A stretch of DNA of 64,000 nt from assembly GCF_010122465.1 (NCBI RefSeq), contig NZ_WLZY01000001.1:434001-498000 (forward strand), written 5' to 3'. The stretch comes from Phytoactinopolyspora mesophila. GTDB lineage: Bacteria > Actinomycetota > Actinomycetes > Jiangellales > Jiangellaceae. Each line of letters begins with the position of its first letter. Position 1 is the stretch's first letter. This document shows positions 53,870 to 63,325 of this stretch, one piece after another. The notes below the pieces were generated by a model. The model was not told the DNA's origin and did no database searches. It worked only from the letters and a program-made list of their open reading frames with translations. Made by a program: the position numbers and the translations under genes.

Positions 53870-54961
53870 TCACTGGGCGGGCTGCGGGGGAGCTGTGCTG
53901 GCGCGCTGGATCAGCCAGGTGGGCACCAGAGTCCGGCCGCCCTCCGGCACGTTGCCTTCCACCTGTTGCAAGACACGTTCGAGGCACCGATGTCCGAGAG
54001 CGGTGAAGTCTTGATGCACGGTGGTGAGCGGCGGAATGAACGTCGCGGCCTCCGGTATGTCGTCGAACCCGACGACGCTGATGTCAGCCGGCACCCGCTT
54101 GCCGCCCTCGTGCAGCGCGCGCAAGATGCCCAAGGCCATCTGATCGTTTGCCGCGAACACGGCCGTACACTCCGGCTGGCGCAGTAGCTCGAGTCCGGCC
54201 TGGTATCCGGATTCCGACGACCAATCGCCCATGATCACCTCCGGGACGGGCCGGCCCGCACCCTCGAGGGTGGCGCGCCATGCGTCCGTTCTGCTGCGCG
54301 CGGAGTAGGAGTCTTCCGGACCGGCGACGTGCCAGACCGTCCGATGCCCGAGTGAGAGCAGATGGCGTACCGCCTGCCACGTGCCGTTGACCTGGTCGGT
54401 GTCGACGACACTGTAGAGATCGTCGGCGTCGGAGTTGACGATGATGGTCGGCACCCCTGGCGGCAACGTGACAGTGGCCGCGTCGAGCAGGTGGACCTCC
54501 ATGATGACGATCACCGCATCGACGGCGAGCTCGCCCAGCCGGGTGAACGCGCCGTGGACGCTGTCCTGTGTGGGAGCGTCGACCGGAATGAGAGTGACCG
54601 CGTAGCCTTCGGCGGCGGCTGACGCCGAGATCGCCTCCAGCGTGCGGACGTTGCCGGTGGAGGTGAGGTTGAACAAGATCACGCCGATGGTGCGGAACTG
54701 GCCGCTCTTCAGTGCGCGGGCCGCGCTGTTGGGTCGATAGCCGAGCTCGGCCATCGCCGCGCGCACGCGTTGGCGAGTCGCGTCGACGACGCCCGGATAG
54801 CCGTTGGACACCCGGGAGACGGTTTGCGGCGAGACGCCGGCCAGCCGCGCGACGTCGGCCATGGAAGCCCGCCGCCGACGGTCTTGCCCGTTTCCTGAAG
54901 TGGTCGGTTGAGCGGCATCCTCACCTGGTCTCGGGTTCAGCGCGTCTGTGCTCATCAACAC
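53870..54961 (-). CDS. LacI-family repressor of the galactoside locus
   Basis: 363 residues. The HTH ASMADVARLAGVSPQTVSRV (about 32-51) with the hinge NSAARALKSGQ is followed by a periplasmic-binding-type effector domain (about 90-345; IGVILFNLTSTGNVRTLEAI, VVGFDDIPEAATFIPPLTTV). It is divergent from the ABC importer/GH42 operon, and two palindromes of LacI type lie between them, so it is very probably the sugar-released repressor of that operon. Confidence 0.93.
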   Translation of the reverse strand: MLMSTDALNPRPGEDAAQPTTSGNGQDRRRRASMADVARLAGVSPQTVSRVSNGYPGVVDATRQRVRAAMAELGYRPNSAARALKSGQFRTIGVILFNLTSTGNVRTLEAISASAAAEGYAVTLIPVDAPTQDSVHGAFTRLGELAVDAVIVIMEVHLLDAATVTLPPGVPTIIVNSDADDLYSVVDTDQVNGTWQAVRHLLSLGHRTVWHVAGPEDSYSARSRTDAWRATLEGAGRPVPEVIMGDWSSESGYQAGLELLRQPECTAVFAANDQMALGILRALHEGGKRVPADISVVGFDDIPEAATFIPPLTTVHQDFTALGHRCLERVLQQVEGNVPEGGRTLVPTWLIQRASTAPPQPAQ

Positions 54962-55023
54962 CCTTCCGCCCGTAGCGCGAGTCTTGTGTTGCGGCCCGGG
55001 TGCAGACGTTACGCGCTTGTGTC

Positions 55024-55115
55024 TTGACGCCTCTCGACGACCGGTGCCAGTATCAGCCTAATCCATGGTTACGTAAACATCGACTCCTCACGGTCACAGA
55101 TGGTTACGCAACCAT
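55024..55115 (+). promoter_or_regulatory. Promoter and twin LacI-type operators of the galactoside operon
   Basis: TTGACG (55024-55029) and CAGTAT (55048-55053), 18 bp apart, are a plausible promoter. Downstream lie ATGGTTACGTAAACAT (55065-55080) and ATGGTTACGCAACCAT (55100-55115). They share ATGGTTACG and are centred on a CG step as LacI/GalR operators are. The centres are 35 bp apart. Repressor bound here would block transcription from this promoter. Confidence 0.7.
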
Positions 55116-55176
55116 TTCTCGGAGAGCGCCGAAACCGCGCGCTCATCCGCACCGCCTCGCAGGCAAGGAAGGGCTG

Positions 55177-56103
55177 ATGGCAACAGCGTCCGCAATCGCG
55201 GAACCTCCGGGTACCACCACGCCCGGCCGGCGCCCGCCGAAGAAGCGCAGGTGGATCGGCTGGGGCTTCATGGGCCCCTTTATGGTGGTCTTCGCGCTCG
55301 TGTTCCTGGCGCCTATCGCCTACTCGATCTACCTGAGCCTGTTCCGCGAGCAGATGATCGGCGGCAACACCTTCGTCGGTCTGGAGAACTATCAGAACGC
55401 GTTCAGCGACAGTCAGTTCTGGTCCGCGCTCGGGCGGGTCTCGATCTTTCTCGCCGTCCAGGTTCCGATCATGCTCTTCATCGCCTTGCTGGTCGCGCTG
55501 GCTATCGACAGCGGGCGCCTTTACGGCAAGAGTTTCTTCCGGATCTCCATCTTCCTCCCGTACGCCGTACCCGCCGTGGTGGCCACCCTGATGTGGGGGT
55601 TCATGTACGGGACCCGGTTCGGGCTGGTCGGGAACATCAACGACGCCTTCGGCATCTCGTTGCCCAATCCACTCTCACCGGAGCTGATCCTGGCCTCGAT
55701 CGCCAACATCGTCACGTGGGAGTTCGTCGGCTACAACATGCTGATCTTCTACGCGGCACTGAGGGTGATCGACCCGTCGCTCTACGAGGCGGCCGAGATC
55801 GACGGCGCCAGCCAGCGGCGGGTGATCACCGCCATCAAACTGCCGGCTATCCGTGGCGCCCTGGTCATCGCCACGATCTTCTCGATCATCGGCAGCTTCC
55901 AGCTCTTCAACGAGCCCAGCATCCTGCAAAATCTGGCGCCCAACGCGATCACCACGTACTTCACCCCGAACATGTACGCGTTCTCGCTGTCCTTCTCCGG
56001 CCAGCAGCACAACTACGCCGCCACGGTCGCCATCGTCATGGGACTGATCACCATGGTGATCGCCTACGCCGTACAACTGCGCGGCATGCGAAAGGCGGCC
56101 TGA
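55177..56103 (+). CDS. Sugar ABC transporter permease (MalF-like)
   Basis: 308 residues from the ATG at 55177 with AAGGAAGG upstream. Six membrane segments begin at GFMGPFMVVFALVFLAPIAYSIYLS, and the EAA loop is YEAAEIDGASQRRVITAIKLP, which contacts the ATPase. It is the first gene of the importer. No ATPase gene is present; such CUT1 importers normally borrow a shared MsiK-type ATPase encoded elsewhere. Confidence 0.93.
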   Translation: MATASAIAEPPGTTTPGRRPPKKRRWIGWGFMGPFMVVFALVFLAPIAYSIYLSLFREQMIGGNTFVGLENYQNAFSDSQFWSALGRVSIFLAVQVPIMLFIALLVALAIDSGRLYGKSFFRISIFLPYAVPAVVATLMWGFMYGTRFGLVGNINDAFGISLPNPLSPELILASIANIVTWEFVGYNMLIFYAALRVIDPSLYEAAEIDGASQRRVITAIKLPAIRGALVIATIFSIIGSFQLFNEPSILQNLAPNAITTYFTPNMYAFSLSFSGQQHNYAATVAIVMGLITMVIAYAVQLRGMRKAA

Positions 56104-56106
56104 GTC

Positions 56107-57048
56107 ATGTCGACATCGACCACGCCCGGCGCGCGCAAGGGATCGGGCCGACCATTGATCACCCTGTCCTCGGCCCGCCGGCACCCGCGACGCCACCACA
56201 CGGTGGAGCGGCCCCGCCGCAGCCCGTTGCTCACCGCATTGACCGGGCTGGTGCTGATCTACAGCCTGGTGCCGCTGCTCTGGCTGTTCATCAACTCCAC
56301 GAAGACCCAGGAAGGACTCTTCGGTTCGTTCGGGCTCTGGTTCCACAGTGACTTCGCCCTATGGGACAACGTCGTCGACACGCTGACCTACAACGACGGG
56401 ATCTTCGTTCGCTGGTTGCTGAATACCGTCCTGTATGTCGTACTCGGTGCGGGCGGGGCCACCTTCCTGGCAGTTCTGGGTGGCTATGCGCTGGCCCTGT
56501 TCAACTTTCCCGGCAAGCGGGCGGTGTTCGCCATCGTCATCGGCGCCGTGGCGGTGCCCGGCACAGCCCTCGCGGTGCCCACATTCCTGATGTTCAGCGA
56601 GATGGGCCTGACCAATACCCCGTGGGCGGTGATCATCCCGACCTTGATCTCCCCGTTCGGGCTGTACCTCATGTGGGTGTACTCGTCCGAGGCCATCCCG
56701 ACCGAGCTGCTCGAAGCCGCCCGGGTGGACGGGGCAGGAGAGTTCAGTACCTTCTTCCGGGTCAGCCTGCCGCTGCTCGGCCCGGGCATCGTCACCGTCC
56801 TGCTCTTCACCATGGTTCAGAGCTGGAACAACTACTTCCTGCCCCTGATCATGCTGCGGGACTCGTCCTGGTACCCGCTGACCCTCGGCCTCAACGCGTG
56901 GAACTCCCAGGCTTCCACGGTGGGCGGTGAGGCGATCTTCAATCTGGTGATCACCGGCTCGTTGCTGACGATCGTGCCGCTGATCACCGCGTTCCTGTTG
57001 CTCCAGCGTTACTGGCGATCCGGTCTGACCGCCGGAAGCGTCAAATGA
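56107..57048 (+). CDS. Sugar ABC transporter permease (MalG-like)
   Basis: 313 residues, starting 3 bp after the previous gene. The Arg-rich start is followed by LLTALTGLVLIYSLVPLLWLFINSTK, five further segments and the EAA loop LLEAARVDGAGEFSTFFRVSLPLLGPGI. It pairs with the MalF-like protein as the second CUT1 permease, importing a di- or oligosaccharide, most likely a galactoside given the GH42 gene downstream. Confidence 0.93.
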   Translation: MSTSTTPGARKGSGRPLITLSSARRHPRRHHTVERPRRSPLLTALTGLVLIYSLVPLLWLFINSTKTQEGLFGSFGLWFHSDFALWDNVVDTLTYNDGIFVRWLLNTVLYVVLGAGGATFLAVLGGYALALFNFPGKRAVFAIVIGAVAVPGTALAVPTFLMFSEMGLTNTPWAVIIPTLISPFGLYLMWVYSSEAIPTELLEAARVDGAGEFSTFFRVSLPLLGPGIVTVLLFTMVQSWNNYFLPLIMLRDSSWYPLTLGLNAWNSQASTVGGEAIFNLVITGSLLTIVPLITAFLLLQRYWRSGLTAGSVK

Positions 57049-57124
57049 GCTTCGCCCGGCCGCTCCGCTCCGGCGCGCTCGCATGAAACGGACCATTCGT
57101 CGCCGAACCAACGAGAGGAAGACC

Positions 57125-58495
57125 ATGAGTATGAAACGAGGCCACGCATCCAGCGCGCTCGCCCTGGCCGCAACCGCGGCCCTGACCCTGGCCGCGTGCG
57201 GCTCCGATGACGCCGGCTCCGACGACGCGGGCGCCAGTGACGCCGGAACCGGCGACGCGAACAATGCCGACGCTGTCGAGGCCGCCCTGGAAGAGGGCGG
57301 CAGCCTGACCATCTGGTCATGGGAGACCACCCTCGCCCAGGTCGTGGAGGACTTCGAGGCCGAATACCCGCAGGTCGACATCGACCTGATCAACGCTGGT
57401 AGCGGCAACGACCAGTACACGGCGCTGCAGAACGCGATCAGCGCGGGCTCCGGGATTCCGGACCTGGCCCACATCGAGTACTTCGCCCTGTCCCAGTTCG
57501 CCCTTGCCGACGCGCTGACTGACATTTCCCAGTTCGGTGCGGCCGAGTTCGACGGAACGTACACGCCCGGCCCGTGGAACGCGGTCAACCAGGACGGCGC
57601 GATCTATGGGCTGCCGATGGACTCGGGACCGATGGCGCTGTTCTATAACCAGACCGTCTTCGACGAGCACGGTATTGACGTGCCCACCACGTGGGACGAG
57701 TACGTCGAGGCCGCCCGCGACCTGCAGGCTGCTGACTCCGACGTCTACATCGCCAACGACACTGGTGAGGCCGGCTTCATCACCAGCCTGATCTGGCAAG
57801 CCGGCGGGCAGCCGTTCCAGGTGGAGGGCACTGAGGTGTCGATCGACTTCTCCGACGAGGGCTCTACCGTCGTCGCCGAGACCTGGCAGCAGCTCATCGA
57901 CGAGGATCTTCTCGCACCGATCACCGGCTGGACCGATGAGTGGTATCAGGGCCTGGCCGATGGCACCATCGCCACCCTGGCCGCCGGCGCCTGGATGCCC
58001 GCCAACTTCGAGTCCGGCGTGCCGGGCGCAGCCGGGGACTGGCGTGCCGCGCCGTTGCCGCAGTGGGAGAACGGCGCGTCGTCGAGCGCCGAGAACGGCG
58101 GCAGCGCGCTGGCGATCATGGCGAACGGCGAGAACTCCAACGAAGCTCTCGCCTACGCCTTCCTCGAGTACGCCAACGCCGGCGACGGGGTGCAGACCAA
58201 GATCGATCAGGGGCTCTTCCCGGGTACATCGGAGCACCTGGCGGATGAGGAGTTCCTCAACGCCGAGTTCGAGTACTTCGACGGCCAGCAGGCGAACCAG
58301 GTCTTCGCGGAGTCGGCGGGTGCTGTCCCCGAAGGTTGGAGCTACCTGCCGTTCCAGGCATATGCGAACTCCATCTTCAACGACACGGTCGGGCAGGCCT
58401 ACGTCTCCGGCACCACGCTGAGTGAGGGCCTGCAGGCGTGGCAGGACGCCCTGGTGACCTTCGGTAACGACCAAGGTTTCAGCGTCAACCAGTAA
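57125..58495 (+). CDS. Sugar-binding lipoprotein of the galactoside importer
   Basis: 456 residues from the ATG at 57125 with GAGAGGAAGA upstream. The signal peptide ends in the lipobox LAAC (TLAACGSDD), so the protein is anchored outside the membrane. A Gly/Asp/Ala-rich linker precedes the SBP_bac_1 fold (about 60-450; LTIWSWETTLAQVVEDFEAEYP, YGLPMDSGPMALFYN, GAWMPANFESG). It catches the sugar for the two permeases encoded before it. Confidence 0.95.
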   Translation: MSMKRGHASSALALAATAALTLAACGSDDAGSDDAGASDAGTGDANNADAVEAALEEGGSLTIWSWETTLAQVVEDFEAEYPQVDIDLINAGSGNDQYTALQNAISAGSGIPDLAHIEYFALSQFALADALTDISQFGAAEFDGTYTPGPWNAVNQDGAIYGLPMDSGPMALFYNQTVFDEHGIDVPTTWDEYVEAARDLQAADSDVYIANDTGEAGFITSLIWQAGGQPFQVEGTEVSIDFSDEGSTVVAETWQQLIDEDLLAPITGWTDEWYQGLADGTIATLAAGAWMPANFESGVPGAAGDWRAAPLPQWENGASSSAENGGSALAIMANGENSNEALAYAFLEYANAGDGVQTKIDQGLFPGTSEHLADEEFLNAEFEYFDGQQANQVFAESAGAVPEGWSYLPFQAYANSIFNDTVGQAYVSGTTLSEGLQAWQDALVTFGNDQGFSVNQ

Positions 58496-58540
58496 CAACC
58501 ACGCGCGGGCCATCGAGGCCCCGCTGAGGAGCAGGAATAC

Positions 58541-60589
58541 ATGACGATTCGCAATCCGCACCGCTGGCTGCGCTGGCCGGGAGGGGTGTCCGGGCCGCGC
58601 ATGGGATACGGCGCGGACTACAACCCGGAGCAATGGCCTCGAGACGTCTGGGATGAGGACGTGCGCCTCATGCGTGAGGCCGGCGTCAACATCGTGTCGC
58701 TGGCGATCTTCTCTTGGGCGCGGATCCAACCCGAGGAGGATACCTGGGACTTCGCGTGGCTCGACGACGCGATGGACCTGCTGCACGCGAACGGCATCGC
58801 CGTCGACCTGGCCACGGCGACGGCATCCCCGCCGCCGTGGCTGACGGCGGCCCATCCCGAGATCCTGCCGGTGACGCAGAGCGGGGAGACCTTGTGGCCG
58901 GGTGCTCGCCAGCACTGGCGACCGACGTCGCCGGTGTTCCGGAAGTACGCTTTGCTCCTGGTGGAAGAGCTCGCCGGGCGCTACGCGGAGCACCCCGCGC
59001 TGACGGCCTGGCATGTGTCGAACGAGCTGGGCTGTCACAACGTGTACGACTACTCGGACGACGCGGCACAGGCCTTCCGGGTGTGGCTGCGCGACCGGTA
59101 CGGCAGCCTCGACACGCTGAATCACGCCTGGGGGACCGCCTTCTGGTCGCAGCGATACTCGGCGTGGGACCAGGTGCTCCCGCCCCGGCTGGCGGCGTCG
59201 CACCCGAATCCGACCCAGCAGCTGGACTTCAAACGGTTCTCGTCCGATGCGCTGAAAGAGTACTTGCGGGCCGAGCGTGACATCCTCCGTCGGCTGACCC
59301 CCGATGTGCCGGTGACCACGAACTTCATGGTCATGGGCGGAACCAAGGGCATGGACTATGCGGATTGGGCGCGGGAGGTCGACTTCGTCTCCAACGATCA
59401 CTACGTCATTCCGGGGCCGCAGAGCCGGGACGAGCTGTCCTTCTCGGCCAACCTCACCGGCAACATCGCGGGCGGGCAGCCGTGGTTCCTGATGGAGCAT
59501 TCGACCAGTGCGGTCAACTGGCAACCGGTGAATCTGGTGAAGAAGCCGGGCGAGACGATCAGCGACTCGCTGACGCATGTCGCGCACGGCGCCGACGCGG
59601 TGTGCTTCTTCCAGTGGCGGCAGTCGGCCGCGGGCGCGGAGAAGTACCACTCCGCGATGGTTCCGCATGCCGGCGCCGACAGCGACGTGTTCCGGTCGGT
59701 CGTCCAGCTCGGCGATGTCCTGGACCAGCTCGCTCCGGTGGTGGGTTCGGTCCGCAAGCCGGCCCGGGCGGCGATCATGTTCGACTGGGATTCGTGGTGG
59801 GCCAGCGAGCAAGACTCGCACCCGACCTCACACCTGCGCTATCACCCGGAGGCGCTGAACTGGTATTCGGCCTTCCGGGAGCTGGGCGTGCGTGTCGACG
59901 TGGTGCCCGCCGGCGCCGAGCTGGCGGCCTACGACCTGGTGGTCGCGCCGATCCTGTACGTCGTGCCTCAGCAGTTGGCCAAGGAACTGGCCGCCTACGT
60001 GGACTCCGGCGGGCATCTGGTGACGACGTACTTCTCCGGGATCGTCGACGAGAACGACCACGCCTGGCTCGGAGGGTACCCCGGGGCGCTGCGGGATGTC
60101 CTGGGTATCCGGGTGGAGGAGTTCGCGCCGTTGCTGCCTGACGAGACCGTCGAGCTGGACAACGGCACGACGGGTTCGCTCTGGACGGACAAGATGGACG
60201 TGACCGACGCGTCGGTTCAGGTGCTCGCCAGCTACGCCTCCGGTGACCACGCCGGGCGTCCGGCGATCACGAGAAGGACCGCGGGCGAGGGGTCGGCCAC
60301 TTACGTCTCCACCCGGCTCGGCGCCGACGGCCTGCGGCCCGTACTCGACGCGGCATTGGGCGCGGCTGGAATCAGTGGCGACCTCGCGGACAATGCCGGG
60401 GGAGCGGTGGAACTCGTCATCCGGACCACAGAGACGGATGAGTTCTGGTTCCTGATCAACCGCGCCGCCCATCGGGTGGAGCTGTCCGGCCTAGCCGGAG
60501 AGCCGGTGATCGGTCCGGAGATCGCCGCGGACGGCAGCATGGCCCTCGAAGCCCGCGGCGTCGCCGTCGTTCGTCGTCCGGTCGAATAG
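58541..60589 (+). CDS. Beta-galactosidase, GH42
   Basis: 682 residues, cytoplasmic, hydrolysing imported beta-galactosides. GYGADYNPEQWP is the GH42 opening. The predicted acid/base is Glu162 in HVSNELGCHN and the nucleophile Glu319 in FLMEHSTSAVNW. The catalytic barrel (about 20-400) is followed by the trimerisation domain (about 410-610; ALNWYSAFRELGVRVDVVP) and a C-terminal beta domain. AGGAGCAGG precedes the ATG. It is the last gene of the LacI-controlled operon. Plant galactans or arabinogalactan fragments are likely substrates. Confidence 0.95.
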   Translation: MTIRNPHRWLRWPGGVSGPRMGYGADYNPEQWPRDVWDEDVRLMREAGVNIVSLAIFSWARIQPEEDTWDFAWLDDAMDLLHANGIAVDLATATASPPPWLTAAHPEILPVTQSGETLWPGARQHWRPTSPVFRKYALLLVEELAGRYAEHPALTAWHVSNELGCHNVYDYSDDAAQAFRVWLRDRYGSLDTLNHAWGTAFWSQRYSAWDQVLPPRLAASHPNPTQQLDFKRFSSDALKEYLRAERDILRRLTPDVPVTTNFMVMGGTKGMDYADWAREVDFVSNDHYVIPGPQSRDELSFSANLTGNIAGGQPWFLMEHSTSAVNWQPVNLVKKPGETISDSLTHVAHGADAVCFFQWRQSAAGAEKYHSAMVPHAGADSDVFRSVVQLGDVLDQLAPVVGSVRKPARAAIMFDWDSWWASEQDSHPTSHLRYHPEALNWYSAFRELGVRVDVVPAGAELAAYDLVVAPILYVVPQQLAKELAAYVDSGGHLVTTYFSGIVDENDHAWLGGYPGALRDVLGIRVEEFAPLLPDETVELDNGTTGSLWTDKMDVTDASVQVLASYASGDHAGRPAITRRTAGEGSATYVSTRLGADGLRPVLDAALGAAGISGDLADNAGGAVELVIRTTETDEFWFLINRAAHRVELSGLAGEPVIGPEIAADGSMALEARGVAVVRRPVE

Positions 60590-60624
60590 TTCCGACCACG
60601 GTGCGGCGCGTATCCGGCCCGGCC

Positions 60625-61425
60625 TTAACGCTGGACCACGCGCATCTCGTCCAGGAGCTCGCCGTACCCGGCGTCCCGGAGAGCCTTTCTGTAGGGCGGA
60701 ACGGTGATCGCAACCATCGTTCCGCCCTGCGCCGGAAACACGTACGCCCCGGTGCTCTTCGCGGGAAGATAGATGAGCTCGCCAGGACCGGCGGTTACCG
60801 AGCCCGTCTCGGTGCGGACGGTGAACGAGCCCTCGATCACCACCAGAACCTCGTCGTAGGGAAGCGGCGGGAACTCGGCGTCCTCGTGGGCATCCCACCT
60901 CTCGAACGTCAGGCCCAGGGCCGATCCGTGGGTCTCGTCCACCACCTCACCGAAGTAGACGGCGTCGTCATCGCCGACGGTCCACGTCCGCACGTCCGCG
61001 ACGCCGCGTCCGAGCAGGCGGCCCCGTGGATCCGGCGTGATGGACCGTGCGGAGGCGCCGTGTTCTTGCCACGCCCGGTCTTGTGGCGGATGGGTCACGG
61101 AGATCAGCTCGACGTCGTCCTTCGCCTCGTAGACGGCCGCGGTTCCTCTGGGGAGGAAGATGACCTCGCCGGCTTGCGCGCTCGCCTGCTCCTGCGCGGT
61201 GCGTACGTCGAGTGTCCCCTCGAGGACGACATAGACCTCGTCGTAGGGAATGGGGCTCTCGCGTTCGTCGATGACCGTGCCGGCGCCGAAGCGGGCATAC
61301 ATCACGCCGAGCTGGTGGTCACCGTCGCCGTCTACCACCGGTCCAGCGGACACATTGTGTCCGTCGAGCTGGAGCCAGCTGGGTGCGTCGTCGATCGTCA
61401 GAACGCGCACACGCGTCGATGCCAT
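60625..61425 (-). CDS. Bicupin protein (EutQ-like cupin repeats)
   Basis: 266 residues from the ATG at 61425 with a strong AGGAGG at 61435-61440. Two similar cupin halves carry YDEVYVVLEGTLDVRT (about 62) with GEVIFLPRGTAAVYEA, and YDEVLVVIEGSFTVRT (about 188) with GELIYLPAKSTGAYVF. Both lack the usual HxH metal ligands and look like EutQ/ethanolamine-type cupins. The reaction is unknown. It converges with the GH42 gene and is divergent from the MOSC gene. Confidence 0.85.
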   Translation of the reverse strand: MASTRVRVLTIDDAPSWLQLDGHNVSAGPVVDGDGDHQLGVMYARFGAGTVIDERESPIPYDEVYVVLEGTLDVRTAQEQASAQAGEVIFLPRGTAAVYEAKDDVELISVTHPPQDRAWQEHGASARSITPDPRGRLLGRGVADVRTWTVGDDDAVYFGEVVDETHGSALGLTFERWDAHEDAEFPPLPYDEVLVVIEGSFTVRTETGSVTAGPGELIYLPAKSTGAYVFPAQGGTMVAITVPPYRKALRDAGYGELLDEMRVVQR

Positions 61426-61498
61426 GGTTTGATTCCTCCTCGTGCGGTACGTCTCGCTGTTGAACAGCGATGTCGCCCACGCTAGGACCTTAACTAAA

Positions 61499-61510
61499 CT
61501 TGATGTCAAG
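61499..61510 (-). promoter_or_regulatory. Candidate -35 / operator upstream of the bicupin gene
   Basis: CTTGA-TG-TCAAG is a 5-bp inverted repeat that contains a consensus TTGACA on the minus strand at 61504-61509. A matching -10 is weak (TCCTAG region near 61482). The spot lies 75 bp before the bicupin start. Confidence 0.35.
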
Positions 61511-61625
61511 GCATGGTCGGACGGACGTCGTGCTGGACGTGTTGCCCGGCGGCGCCGGTTCTGTGAAGGGCGGGAAATCCGGTCTAGAGTGACGTGTCGG
61601 GAGAGCGAGAAGGAGACACCGCGAT

Positions 61626-62168
61626 ATGAACGGCACGGTGGCAGCGGTCTGCCGGAATGGTGAGCACGAGTTCAGCAAGCCGCAGCACGAGAGCATCACA
61701 CTTCTCGCCGGCCTTGGCGTGGAGGGCGATGCGCACCTGGGTGTCACGGTGAAACACCGATCCCGCGTCGCCCGTGACCCAAGCCAGCCGAACCTTCGGC
61801 AAGTTCACCTGATCCACCATGAGCTGTTCGATGAGCTTGCTGCCACGGGTCACACCGTCCAGCCGGGCGAACTCGGGGAGAACATCACAACCAGCGGCAT
61901 CGATCTGCTCGGCCTCCCCAGGGGCACGCTGCTGCACATCGGCGACCACGCGGTCGTCGAGGTCACCGGACTGCGCAATCCGTGCACCCAGATCGACGAC
62001 TTTCAGCCGGGGTTGCTCAAGCAGGTGGCCCATCGGGACAACGAGGGCACCATCATCCGCAAGGCCGGGATCATGGGGATCGTCGCGACGGGAGGCGCGA
62101 TACGCCCCGGCGACCAGGTCCGGGCAGCACTACCTGAACCGCCACACCAGCCGCTCGAACGCGTTTAG
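61626..62168 (+). CDS. MOSC-domain protein
   Basis: 180 residues with the MOSC (molybdenum cofactor sulfurase C-terminal) pattern: VEGDAHLGVTVKHRSR, RQVHLIHHELFDELAA, GELGENITTSGIDL, VEVTGLRNPCTQID. The cysteine in NPCTQ is conserved in the family and thought to carry sulfur. It acts in the cytoplasm, probably in metal-sulfur or Moco-linked reduction. AGAAGGAGA precedes the ATG. It stands alone. Confidence 0.92.
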   Translation: MNGTVAAVCRNGEHEFSKPQHESITLLAGLGVEGDAHLGVTVKHRSRVARDPSQPNLRQVHLIHHELFDELAATGHTVQPGELGENITTSGIDLLGLPRGTLLHIGDHAVVEVTGLRNPCTQIDDFQPGLLKQVAHRDNEGTIIRKAGIMGIVATGGAIRPGDQVRAALPEPPHQPLERV

Positions 62169-62242
62169 GTAGGCCCGGGAGTCGACAACCCGCGGGCCCG
62201 GCTATCGAGTGTCGGCGGCGTACGCGTCCAGCGATCCGGTTG

Positions 62243-62935
62243 TCAGGCGTTGTCGGGCAGAGTACCGACGTCGACGAGTTGCTGGGCCACCCGGTGGAGC
62301 TTGATGTTGTGCTGGGAGGAGATTCGGCGGAGGACGTCCCATGCCTGGTCAGTGGTGAGGCCGAAGCGTTCGCGGAGAATGCCGGTCGCCTCGCCGATCA
62401 TGCGGCGGGTATCCAGTGCTCGGTGCAGTTGTTCCTCCTCGATGGTCCCCGCCAGCGCCACTGCTGCGTGGGCGGCCAATGCGAGCCCGTCGAGGAGGTC
62501 CTCGTGACTGAAGGCGTCGATCTTGGTGGCGTAGAGGTTGAGCGCGCCCAGGTTCTCGCCGCTCGTGAAGAGTCGGAAGCTCATCGAGGAGTGGATGTCG
62601 AGCTCGGCGGCGATGCGGGGCCCCCAGTTCGGCCAGCGCGGGTCGGCGGCCAGGTTGGTGACGGACAACACGTCGGTCTGGTTCAGAGCATCGAGGCAGG
62701 GGCCTTCGTTCAGCTCGAACTGCAACTCGTCGATCTGCCGGAGTGTTTTGTGGCTGGCGGCGTGGGTGTCGATTCCGCTCCGGTGGACGAGGGAGACTCC
62801 GGCCAGGTCGCAGTTCTCGATGATGTCGGTGGCCATCAGAACAGCCCGCTCCAATGTGAGCTGCGTGCCCGGCTCGTCCGCCATGGCGCGCGCTGCCTCG
62901 GCCAAGAGTCGGTTGAACTGATAACGGTTCATCAC
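62243..62935 (-). CDS. GAF-ANTAR transcription antiterminator
   Basis: 230 residues. The GAF sensor spans about 25-165 (LTLERAVLMATDIIENCDLAGVSL, MSFRLFTSGENLGALNLY). The ANTAR RNA-binding domain is C-terminal (about 168-222; LDTRRMIGEATGILRERFGLTTDQAWDVLRRISSQHNIKLHRVA). ANTAR proteins relieve termination at twin-hairpin leader RNAs; no target hairpin pair was found nearby. This layout is very common in actinobacteria. Confidence 0.93.
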   Translation of the reverse strand: MMNRYQFNRLLAEAARAMADEPGTQLTLERAVLMATDIIENCDLAGVSLVHRSGIDTHAASHKTLRQIDELQFELNEGPCLDALNQTDVLSVTNLAADPRWPNWGPRIAAELDIHSSMSFRLFTSGENLGALNLYATKIDAFSHEDLLDGLALAAHAAVALAGTIEEEQLHRALDTRRMIGEATGILRERFGLTTDQAWDVLRRISSQHNIKLHRVAQQLVDVGTLPDNA

Positions 62936-63325
62936 CTCGGTGAGCCTCCTCCATAGCCCTCAACATGCTGGCGATTCCCGACGATTCACTCCGGAAACGC
63001 GGGACGACCATGTCGTACGTCACCCTATATTTGTTGATCCCGTCTGTTGATCACGCAGCCGGGCACATGTTATTTCGTCGAGCGGGTATGTTACAGCGAG
63101 CCGCCGTTTCGGCGCGCGACGGAGCTCCGGTTAGGCGTGTCGGCTCGAGCCAAGGGCCGGCACGTCGCCTTGCCCGGCCCCGGTACGCGCTCCTGACGCC
63201 GGCGGAAAGACTCACTACCTTGTGGTGGTCATGGCGGTCACCGGCCGAAGTGGTCCAAGCCCCACCACCGCTCGCCGCACAGAAAACGAGGCACTTGTCT
63301 CGACGCTAGAACGGCGCGACGGAGT
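62936..63325. other. 390-bp stretch without a supported gene
   Basis: It lies between the ANTAR start and the Fic stop. It is a little less GC-rich around 63020-63080 and has the direct repeat TGTTGATC (63032-63039 and 63045-63052, 13-bp period), which may belong to the ANTAR promoter. A plus-strand reading from 62965 to 63309 has Arg/Pro-rich low-complexity sequence and no ribosome site, so I do not call it. Confidence 0.5.

Noticed and set aside
57317-59821. 834-codon minus-strand frame opposite the sugar-binding protein and GH42 genes
   Set aside because: It spans two well-supported plus-strand genes and its product is antisense composition only.
62965-63309. Plus-strand frame in the 390-bp gap before fic
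   Set aside because: No ribosome site, Arg/Pro-rich composition and no recognisable domain.
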